This document shows, piece by piece, positions 16,259-23,791 of a DNA stretch of 23,791 nt. The notes under the pieces are model-generated. The model had not been told where the DNA came from. It made no database searches and worked only from the letters and a program-made list of their open reading frames with translations. The stretch's first letter is position 1; each line of letters starts with the position of its first letter. A program made the translations under genes and the position numbers. Source of the DNA: Mycoemilia scoparia (taxonomy: Eukaryota; Kickxellomycota; Kickxellomycetes; Kickxellales; Kickxellaceae); the NCBI GenBank assembly GCA_027575805.1, contig JANBPU010000247.1, positions 1 to 23,791 of the forward strand, given 5' to 3'.

Positions 16259-19200
16259 TTAATCAATAACAGTGAGTCCTTGGATCCCAATTCCTAGATT
16301 TTTGTTCGTGTTCTTGTTGGCTTTGATTACACTACTGGCTTTGTTGAATTGTTTGTCTGGACTATACGGCATTTGATTTTTTACACTACTAAATGGCTGA
16401 GCAGATTCTTCGTTTTCTTTATCGTTGCTGGAAACGGTGTGGATAATGTCATCATCTTTATCTGCTTCTCCACGGCCATGGTCATAGTTTGATGGGTCCT
16501 GGTCTTCATCGTCACCATATTCGTATTGATCTTCATCATTGTTTTGTGTTCGCTCATTAAGTGTTGCTGCCTTAATCCGCGCTTCATCAATGATACCCTG
16601 TGCTCGGCGTTCTCTGCGACGATTCCTCTCCTTTTCAAACAATCTTACTAAGGCGTTGTGGCGAGAAACTGCATCACTGACTTGATCACGTAGCCGCTGA
16701 TTAGTTTCACGGTAGTAGTCATTGTCTATTTCCAGATATTTGAGGGATTCGAGCAGTTGCAGACATCTTGGACAATCAGGATTGGGCTTGGTGTAATTAC
16801 TGTCGAATGTAAGGGCGCTGTTTGCAGTGAATGGTACAATAGGCGATGGAGGTATCGTGGAGTTTGTTGTCATGGAAGTTGGATATGGATGATGTTGATG
16901 AGCAAATGCCGAAGCTGTGGAAGTTAGTAAGCCCTGATGCTGTTGTTGGCCAGTAAATTGGCCAGGGCTAGGTATTATCAAGGGCCTCAACTTGATATTG
17001 CTGACGTTATTTCCAGAATAATTTGTATGGCTACTTGAACGAGACCTGGTTATACTAGCCAAGTTTCCAAACATATTTCTATTTTGCTTCTTTAAATGTG
17101 CGGATCCAGGATTGGTATTCGGTGAGAGGATGGCAGCCAGCGATTGATTAATGTCATTGACCACTCCTCCGGTATTTCTGGGGCTTTCAATCGCGTCATT
17201 CTTTAATGACGGCATATTGGCTCCAAACACGATAGAAGAGAGTGGTCTTTGAGGTTTTGATGCTGACCCATTTTCGCACTCATTATCTTTAGATTGGTCG
17301 CCTGCATCTTTTGTTTCGACTCCTGTATTGGGTGCAGTTGGTGGCAGAGAGGGTGGGATAAAGTCCTGTAACAAAAAGGAACTTCTCCGACGGGCAGATC
17401 TCTGGTGAGGCAATTTCCTTCTCCGGGTGTTTGGCTCTGCCAACTCCTCTTCACTCCTATCATTGGTATTTGGTAGTGCGTTTGGTGGTGGGGATGCCAA
17501 TTTCAGAGGCTGGACGCCTATAGGACTGGGTTTTAATGGAGGCAGGGCTGCTGAATTGGGAAGGCTGATGTCAGTTCGGATGGAAAGCATTGGTTGGTAG
17601 TTTTCTGAACTCGTCTTCTTGCCTGCCGTGAATTCAAACCCTGGAGATGGCTTGATAGGAGACGATGCCCTAATCTCTTGCCTTTGAAGGAAATCTTTCA
17701 ACAGATTATAGTCGGATTCAATCTTTGGGCTCGACTTCAAATCGCTCTTGACATCTTTTTCAATCACATCATTGTTTGTAGAGTAGGGAACAAGGTGAGA
17801 AGAAAGCTTATTTTCCTCCATGGCTTTTAGTAATGAACTTAGCTCTCTTTTCATCTCTTTTCTATCATAGCTGTTTGCCTTTGCGCTTGCAGATCCAGCA
17901 TCTTTGGATTTATTGGAACCATCACAAATTTCGCCATTAGTATATAGCTTCAAACACTCTCTGAGCGCTTGGTTCTCATTTCTTAGGGCATCGGCAACAT
18001 CTTCTATACTCCTTATAGTTTCCAAGTAATCAGAAACATATTGCTCGGATACTTTAAGTTGCGTTTGAAGATCCTCGACAGTGTTGGCCAAATCCCTAAC
18101 TACCAGTTGCTGCTCTTCCTGCAACGCCATTTGTGTATCTAGTGCTACTGATAGCTGCTCATTCTCGGCCCTTAACCGGTTTAGTTCCAGCGACTGGAAT
18201 CTGCTTCCCCCAGTTATTTTTGGCTGAGGTCGTTGTCTTTGAGAAACAGGAACCCCATTTCTATACAACCGCTTATCAGTGCTGCTTCCACTTGTTGGTG
18301 TTCGGGTTGACGATGTTGATACGACGCTTGGAATTGGGGGTAAATGGCCCCTATTGGTATTTAGAGGATAGAGCGGAGTAGGACTTCGAAGTTGGGAATT
18401 AAAGCTACCGTTATTAAGGTTGTAGTTTGAAGTAGGACTGGGTTGCCTCAAACCGCTGGCATTACAATTGGCCGTGTTTGGTATTGGAGTGGATGTGCCC
18501 TGACCAGGATCCACTCGCCGCATTAACGATGAAACCGTATGCGCCGTTAGCGAAGATGATGGAGGCAGGTTCTTTTGCTGGTAACTTTGACTCCGAGCGA
18601 GGTTTCCTGGAGATGGATTGCGAATATTGGTACTTGCTTTCCGAGCAGTGTTGTGTTTGGTAATGCTGGATCCATTGGCACTATAATCGCTATCAGTCCC
18701 ACTTGCATTTGAAATGCCCCTCCGAACCTGACGCCTGGGATGGTAAGCACTTCCTGGTGGATTGTCCGGTGTCTCGGAATGAGTGGCTTGTGCGGCTCCC
18801 CTATGGATGTGACTATTTGGAGAAGCCGATCTTGATGTATTTGCAGACCTTGCCCTACGACTAGTCAGCCCAAGAGCAGGCGATTTGGTATTTGACCTTC
18901 CTGCTCTCTGTTTATACTGGTGCGTTCTATTCTGGTTCTGGGCAAAAGTATTGGATTCTGTGGCAAGAGATGCTGACTTTGGATAGTTGAGATGCCGCCC
19001 ACTTCGTGGTGGATTATTGTGGTTAGTTAAAGTGGTGGTGGTGGTGGTGGTGGTTTCTCGCCGCCCTATGGGTTTTCGAGCAGGATTTCTGGATATATCA
19101 GATCTCTGGGTTACACTGCTGACGCTGCTTGCGGTGCTTTGACTTCGTCCATGACTGACATTCCTTGTTGGTTGTGACTGGGATGATTGCCTTCCTTTAA

Positions 19201-19558
19201 CAGGGGTATTTGAACTAATTGCGCCATTCAATTTGGCTGTGCTAACTGAGGAATTTGTCACAACTCTCCGGGTGATGGATGCAGCAGTTGGTCTATTTAT
19301 AACTTGGGAATTTCCATGTGGCCCATTCTTTGAGCTTATGGCTGTTGTTGCTGTATTAGTATTGGTACTGTTACTGTTATTATTTGGCCTTGGCGAGCCT
19401 ATAGTAGGAGCGCTAGAGATTGTTCCTGACAAAATGGCGTCCGTGGATTTCGAGGCATGAGGATTCGAAGCAATTTGGTTCTTTTGCATCGAGGAACCTG
19501 GGGAATTTGGTATATTCCTGCCATCATTAGAGGCTGTGGTGTTATTTGAATCGGTCAT
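16259..19558 (-). CDS. Large Ser/Asn-rich coiled-coil protein of unknown function
   Basis: This 1099-residue intronless frame is largely disordered. Residues 1-450 are rich in Ser, Asn, Thr and Arg, with many SP/TP sites suited to proline-directed kinases and a run of nine Thr near 169-177. A strong coiled coil spans about 456-540 with heptads of Leu (ELNRLRAENEQL onward). A second Pro/Ser-rich stretch has basic clusters such as TRRRKLPHQR near 711-720. A short conserved-looking block starts PDCPRCLQLLESL near 927 and continues as a second coiled coil to about 990, ending in a basic RRRERR run. A Glu/Asp-rich tail follows. The shape suggests a cytoskeletal, polarity or cell-cycle scaffold, but I do not recognise the family. 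The start is the first ATG after a stop-rich leader. Confidence 0.85.
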   Translation of the reverse strand: MTDSNNTTASNDGRNIPNSPGSSMQKNQIASNPHASKSTDAILSGTISSAPTIGSPRPNNNSNSTNTNTATTAISSKNGPHGNSQVINRPTAASITRRVVTNSSVSTAKLNGAISSNTPVKGRQSSQSQPTRNVSHGRSQSTASSVSSVTQRSDISRNPARKPIGRRETTTTTTTTLTNHNNPPRSGRHLNYPKSASLATESNTFAQNQNRTHQYKQRAGRSNTKSPALGLTSRRARSANTSRSASPNSHIHRGAAQATHSETPDNPPGSAYHPRRQVRRGISNASGTDSDYSANGSSITKHNTARKASTNIRNPSPGNLARSQSYQQKNLPPSSSLTAHTVSSLMRRVDPGQGTSTPIPNTANCNASGLRQPSPTSNYNLNNGSFNSQLRSPTPLYPLNTNRGHLPPIPSVVSTSSTRTPTSGSSTDKRLYRNGVPVSQRQRPQPKITGGSRFQSLELNRLRAENEQLSVALDTQMALQEEQQLVVRDLANTVEDLQTQLKVSEQYVSDYLETIRSIEDVADALRNENQALRECLKLYTNGEICDGSNKSKDAGSASAKANSYDRKEMKRELSSLLKAMEENKLSSHLVPYSTNNDVIEKDVKSDLKSSPKIESDYNLLKDFLQRQEIRASSPIKPSPGFEFTAGKKTSSENYQPMLSIRTDISLPNSAALPPLKPSPIGVQPLKLASPPPNALPNTNDRSEEELAEPNTRRRKLPHQRSARRRSSFLLQDFIPPSLPPTAPNTGVETKDAGDQSKDNECENGSASKPQRPLSSIVFGANMPSLKNDAIESPRNTGGVVNDINQSLAAILSPNTNPGSAHLKKQNRNMFGNLASITRSRSSSHTNYSGNNVSNIKLRPLIIPSPGQFTGQQQHQGLLTSTASAFAHQHHPYPTSMTTNSTIPPSPIVPFTANSALTFDSNYTKPNPDCPRCLQLLESLKYLEIDNDYYRETNQRLRDQVSDAVSRHNALVRLFEKERNRRRERRAQGIIDEARIKAATLNERTQNNDEDQYEYGDDEDQDPSNYDHGRGEADKDDDIIHTVSSNDKENEESAQPFSSVKNQMPYSPDKQFNKASSVIKANKNTNKNLGIGIQGLTVID

Positions 19559-21322
19559 TGTATGAAAGCATCAAGACAATTGTTGTGCTGAAAATTGTGA
19601 AGAGGTTCAAGTGTTGATTATCTGGTATTGTGCGTATGCGTGGAGGATATGTAATGAGGCAAGTTGAACTGGGGATAGAAAGAGGGTCAGAAACGTCAGT
19701 TTATGCAGTTAGAACAAAGATAATACTGTGGCGGTCGTTAGAAAGATGATATGTCTACTAGGTTGATTAGGTACGTGATGGCTGTGAGGGTTTAGTGAAA
19801 GGAAAGGTTCTTTTAGACTATTTGGCAGTAAGGACATGAGTGCCAGAAAGACGTTCACAGAATAAATAAACAAAAAAGGCGTGGAACAGTTTAGCTTTGA
19901 ACTCTGTACTTTATCAAAATTTAATGACAGTAGCTTTGCTAGTGAATCAACTGACTGCAGTGATTTTCTATTTTTCACTTATTACCCACAACAAATGAAG
20001 CCAGATAGAGAAGAGGCTCAGCTGGCTGCTGCTACCACAAGGGGGCAAACTAGAAATCTTTGTGATGTAAAGATAAATCTCTCAGGCTTGACTGTGGTTG
20101 TGGCAGCAGTGCAATGGCTCATAGGTGTCACAGAAGGAATTGGAAGCACTAATGGTTATTTTTACCAATGGCTCATTTATAATAGCTTGATCCTAAACTT
20201 ACTAATGTGGATTTCATGGTTTCTGAGTTGGCGTATATGACCTTTTATGCCGCTCTTTATTGGGCTTCATTGCCAATGCCTTGCTACTAGTGCATCAGTC
20301 GAGAGAAAGGGAGTACTAAAATTTGGACCCTTCCTCTTGCTTGGTGGCCAAACTTGCCTTTTTTTGTTATTTTCCATTGCTTTACGGGTATCCAAGCCAT
20401 GTATCCAGATCTACTGGATATAAAATTTTTATCTGTGTCATCCTTTCACTGACTCAGCTGGACTTTTCACCTCTTTTTCCACAAGCCTATTGTTTGAATA
20501 TCAAAGGTTAGCATGGCATTTGATTGGAAGGAGACCACAGTTTTCAGAGCAGATGGTATGTTTACAATAAACGAATCATAGCAGTGATTTTGGTAATGGT
20601 AAACAGAAACGCTAAACGTAAACAAAAAAAGGAAGGTCAAAAAATCACAGAAAACTAAGCCATCCTAGTTGATATAGTCATATACCCCAGTCAGAAACTT
20701 TAGTCGTTAGCATTATTGCTATTATTCTTTTGAAAGCCACAACGCATAGTCAACTTGATGACTGCATACAAGGAAATATGGTGGTTGCAAACAAAGGACC
20801 GCCCTGCCGATCCCTTCATACTCCAATTCAAAAAACATGTTTAAAAATATAATGATTCTTCAGGCGAAGATGATGAGTGGTTCCTGTAAGAGTCAATTTC
20901 AGTCTGTGGATTTAAATTGCTGATTGAATGAATGTTCATGAGATTCATTATTATTATTACTATTACTATTACTATTACATAGCTGAAGGCATCGTTTTAA
21001 ACTACATGACAGTTTCTACTTTTCCGCCATTATCATTTCTATTACTTTTACATTTCAACACAAAATCATTTATTTGTCAAATTTAACTCATCGTCTAGAA
21101 GATTATTAATATTGTATGATACTTTGGTTAGCATTGGAGAAATCCTGTTGCCAAACATAAAACAAATAGATAAAAATAAATATAAAATGAAGGATTGATA
21201 GATCGACTAGGAAAGAAAGGTTAATGGAACAATGGACTAGAAACAAAAGCGTTGGAGCGGGATGTGGTGACTTTATTAAATATCAAAGCAATAATAAATA
21301 TCTTGTTTGTATCATCAAGGCT
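19559..21322. other. Long region with unresolved hydrophobic frames
   Basis: This region lies between the 5' end of the coiled-coil gene and the 3' end of the lipid phosphatase. On the plus strand 19881-20240 is an open frame of about 119 codons, rich in hydrophobic residues toward its end. The same frame continues past one TGA to about 20421, and another frame at 20323-20511 is also hydrophobic. This could be a decayed or intron-containing membrane-protein gene, or chance in T-rich DNA. From about 20580 to 21270 I see nothing but short tri-nucleotide repeats near 20948-20978. Confidence 0.3.
21272..21277 (-). terminator. AATAAA signal of the lipid phosphatase
   Basis: On the minus strand an AATAAA lies about 46 bases past the stop codon at 21323. 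Confidence 0.45.
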
Positions 21323-22384
21323 TTATTGTCTGTAGGTTTGCGGTGGTACTAAAGGCGTAGTGCTTAGACGGTTAGCTTCCAAAGGCGCGTGCATATAGCC
21401 TTGACCATGATGGTCATCTTCTTCAGTAGGGAGGCCGCTGCTAACGGGTGCAGGTAGTAGGGAGTCCGGTGTTCTGCCCATAGGACCATTACTAACACTC
21501 CCATTTCCATCAATTTTCTTATTGTACTCTCCGTTTTGACAACGGCGGTTGTATGGTTCTCCAGCATCATCACTACCCAGAGGAGGATAGTAGATACGAT
21601 AAACAAAGTAAGCCATGCCAAGGCCGAGCAAAGAGCCAATAAATACATCCTGCCAGTGGTGGCGGTAGTCGCTGACACGAGTCAGGGCAACATATGTAGC
21701 AAACAGCAGTGGGAAGTTTGCGAGATATGCAACATGGCTAAAGCCACGGCCATCATACAGTTTAAAGTAGCCAGCAATGAAAAATGACATGTAGCCAAGT
21801 CCAGCAAACGAAAATGAAGAATGACCAGAGGGGAAGCTCCTCTGGCCATCCTGCATCAAATACTCATCGGTCTCAGTGCAAACATCATTAGTCGATAGTC
21901 CCCAAGTAGGGTCGCTTGAGCCAGCCTCGGGTTTGCATCTGGCAATGAAATCTGGGCGCTTACGGCCAGCCAAGTTCTTTACGACATTGGTAAACATCAA
22001 ATTCATCGTCATGGCAACGGCAAAGCTCAGTATGCCAATGTGCAGGTCATGGTAGAACTTGTATGGGTGCTTCTTGTTGCGTATAGCATTGGAACATTCT
22101 CTCCAGTGTCTTAATATGCACAGAAATATAATAGCGACCAAGGGAATCACGGAGCAAATAGCAGCGGCCGCGCCGAATGTTATGGTGTCGGGCTTATGGG
22201 GATACATGATGGTCTTGTCGGTCAGGGAAAATTCGCGATGGAAAGGCTCCAGTTTGCCTAGCAGACCCCATAGGATGCCCATGATGATCACAAATACCCA
22301 GTCGGTAAGGTATGAGAAGGTCTTGGTCCTGAAAAATGGGCGTTGTTTTGATTCCTGCCCTCCTTGGGTAAGTTGTCCAGACAT
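21323..22384 (-). CDS. PAP2 lipid phosphate phosphatase (DPP1/LPP1-like)
   Basis: This is a 353-residue intronless integral membrane enzyme that removes phosphate from lipids such as phosphatidate and diacylglycerol pyrophosphate. The three PAP2 motifs are present in order. Motif 1 is KNLAGRKRP at 136-144. Motif 2 is PSGH at 185-188. Motif 3 is TRVSDYRHHWQD at 235-246, with R236, catalytic H242 and D246. The first residue of motif 3 is Thr where most members have Ser. About six hydrophobic segments are seen, near 26-44, 68-92, 113-133, 190-207, 218-235 and 246-265. The C-terminal 80 residues are polar and Pro/Gly-rich and probably cytosolic. No N-terminal signal peptide other than the first membrane segment is visible. 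Confidence 0.93.
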   Translation of the reverse strand: MSGQLTQGGQESKQRPFFRTKTFSYLTDWVFVIIMGILWGLLGKLEPFHREFSLTDKTIMYPHKPDTITFGAAAAICSVIPLVAIIFLCILRHWRECSNAIRNKKHPYKFYHDLHIGILSFAVAMTMNLMFTNVVKNLAGRKRPDFIARCKPEAGSSDPTWGLSTNDVCTETDEYLMQDGQRSFPSGHSSFSFAGLGYMSFFIAGYFKLYDGRGFSHVAYLANFPLLFATYVALTRVSDYRHHWQDVFIGSLLGLGMAYFVYRIYYPPLGSDDAGEPYNRRCQNGEYNKKIDGNGSVSNGPMGRTPDSLLPAPVSSGLPTEEDDHHGQGYMHAPLEANRLSTTPLVPPQTYRQ

Positions 22385-23719
22385 GCTCGTTTATATTTGT
22401 GTGTCTTTATGGCTTATAGGTATATAGATATATGTATAGATAAATAGTATAGAGGTTTAAAGAAAGGCGAGAAAATGTGAAATGCGTATTGGAGCAGTAT
22501 GACTTTGGTGGAGTCAAATCAATTTCTAATATAGTCCGAAGCGGGCCACAATAAGGCCTACGTTTTATGAGAAAATGAGATATTTATAGCTATATCGCAC
22601 AATTCTTTCGCTTCTGTGTCGTGTAGGGAGGAAACTGCAAGTATTTGTGCTGTGTATCAGTGGTTTTTTTAGAATCAAGTAATAACAACAACAACAACAA
22701 TAATAATAATAATAGAAGATATGTTATAAAAGACTCCTTTTTATCAATCTCAAAGCTAAATATATTATAAAAAGGCTGTATTAAAGTTAAATTATGGGTA
22801 AACCCACACTATAAATTAAAGCTTATTTTCAAAAAATCTGTTTTTGGATAGGACTGTGAAAAAATCGACAATGCAGTCATTTTTTGGCAGCTGTCGAAAA
22901 TATGTGGCAAGTTCTCTATCGAAAGAGAACAATCTTGTATCCTTAGCCTCCAGTAAATTTGATCCATAAGTCATACATTTCAGCTGGAGTCGGACAGATT
23001 ATTGGCTATTATCCAAGGTATTATTCTAGTATACCTTCGAATGAGACTCAGGCATGTATTCAAGCTAACTATAAGCATGAATTTCTAGACCATTCCTTTA
23101 ATAACGGAAACCCACATACTTAGCGACTGGTTGTAACTAATGTCATATCTGAATGACATCATCAGAGGCTGCAAAAGCACCACCATCAAGATCCCTTTGG
23201 TTTGGTTCATGTACGCTTTTCACATTTCAGTGGACCACATCTGCCAATTATGGCTTAAGGAATTGGCATAGCCACATGAGTAGCAGCAACAAACCGCCAC
23301 ACCGTTGTCTACTACAATTGTGTCTAAATATCCTATTCAGCTATGAGAAAACTTGCTGCCGGCACCTTTTCAAAGGTCTATACAGTTGGTCTCCCATACA
23401 TATATTGTTTGGTGACAACAGCAGTACCAGCGGCGCCCAATGTGTCATTGTCAATGATGGACATTTACTGAGTTAAGATTGTGCTGGAATAGATCTTTTA
23501 TTGTTATAAGCTTTGAGCAAAACAATTAAGCACAAGCACAAGCAAACACATAAATATAGCATCAAACCGACTTTAACCATTGTATGTCTAAGCATAAATA
23601 CACTTTGAAAGAATTGTAATATCTGAATAAGTATTGTGCCCACAGATTCGATATAAGCATATTTAGGTATATTGCAACTATAGCCTCTTGTAAGCATTCT
23701 TGATATTTAAATTGTAGTA
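22385..23719. other. Intergenic region, no supported gene
   Basis: The first few hundred bases presumably hold the lipid phosphatase promoter. A simple-sequence tract of AAC then AAT triplets lies near 22684-22713. The frames at 23153-23476 (+) and 23473-23697 (-) have no recognisable domain. A short minus-strand stretch near 23370-23460 looks coding-like, but stops lie close by. Confidence 0.45.
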
Positions 23720-23791
23720 CTCCCTCTGTTCACAAATAAGTGCAAGGTTCAAACAGATCTAATTATTAAGGTCATTTCTAAACGAAATGAA
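23720..23791 (+). mobile_element. Possible left end of a Stowaway/mariner-type element
   Basis: After a TA at 23718-23719 the sequence begins CTCCCTCTGTTCACAAATAA, which closely resembles the terminal inverted repeat of Stowaway MITEs and related Tc1/mariner elements (CTCCCTCCGTnnn). These insert at TA. Only 72 bases are in the window, so neither the right end nor any transposase can be seen. Confidence 0.4.

Noticed and set aside
19033..19052. GGT/ACC triplet repeat as a separate microsatellite
   Set aside because: It encodes the poly-Thr run within the coiled-coil protein and needs no separate feature.
20299..20316. GAAAGGGAGTA as a right end of a Stowaway-like element
   Set aside because: It only partly matches the expected inverted end and no left partner was found upstream.
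23370..23470. Short minus-strand coding-like stretch of 28 codons starting near 23462
   Set aside because: It meets a stop after 28 codons and another soon after, and no splice pattern joins it to a longer frame.
1..23791. CRISPR array, bacterial operon or phage system
   Set aside because: There are no regularly spaced repeats or ribosome-binding-site-led gene strings. The spliced kinase and Pol III tRNA genes show eukaryotic nuclear DNA.

Overview
The window looks like nuclear DNA of a fungus, most likely an early-diverging (zygomycete-grade) lineage. It is AT-rich, most genes are intronless, one gene has short GT-AG type introns of 87-113 nt, AATAAA-like signals follow several stops, and there is a secreted tyrosinase and a yeast-type long-chain acyl-CoA synthetase. 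A Kickxellomycotina-like source would fit, but this is a guess from gene style. TAA, TAG and TGA all behave as stops.

Layout, left to right. 1-620 is repeat-rich: an inverted fragment of a tRNA-Arg unit, a dispersed repeat (R2) and a fold-back MITE. 1187-1624 (+) is an orphan CXXC protein. 2283-3335 (-) is a zinc-dependent CAD-type alcohol dehydrogenase and 4413-5672 (-) a secreted tyrosinase. 5673-7168 shows no supported gene. 7169-7783 is a tRNA-Arg(ACG) unit, followed by a MITE and a second R2. 8548-10632 (-) is a fatty acyl-CoA synthetase. 10633-13999 is a protein-gene-poor, repeat-rich stretch holding three R3 repeats, a possible solo LTR, a second tRNA-Arg(ACG) unit and three MITEs. 14018-15702 (+) is a seven-exon CDK7/Kin28-type kinase, which I reconstructed by hand. 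16259-19558 (-) is a long Ser/Asn-rich coiled-coil protein. 19559-21322 has only unresolved hydrophobic reading frames. 21323-22384 (-) is a PAP2-type lipid phosphate phosphatase. The right edge ends in a sequence resembling the terminal repeat of a Stowaway/mariner element.

The protein genes do not form a pathway: they are ordinary single-copy-looking eukaryotic genes. The acyl-CoA synthetase and the lipid phosphatase both belong to lipid metabolism, but nothing ties them together here. The more distinctive content is the repeat landscape. Six related 108-140 bp fold-back elements share an end of the form ATATGG...TTTTTGAAGGGT. Two of them, nearly identical over their left halves, flank the CDK7 gene. 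A roughly 612 bp unit carrying tRNA-Arg(ACG) occurs twice, with a broken edge of a third copy at base 1. I see no convincing new enzymatic or defence system.
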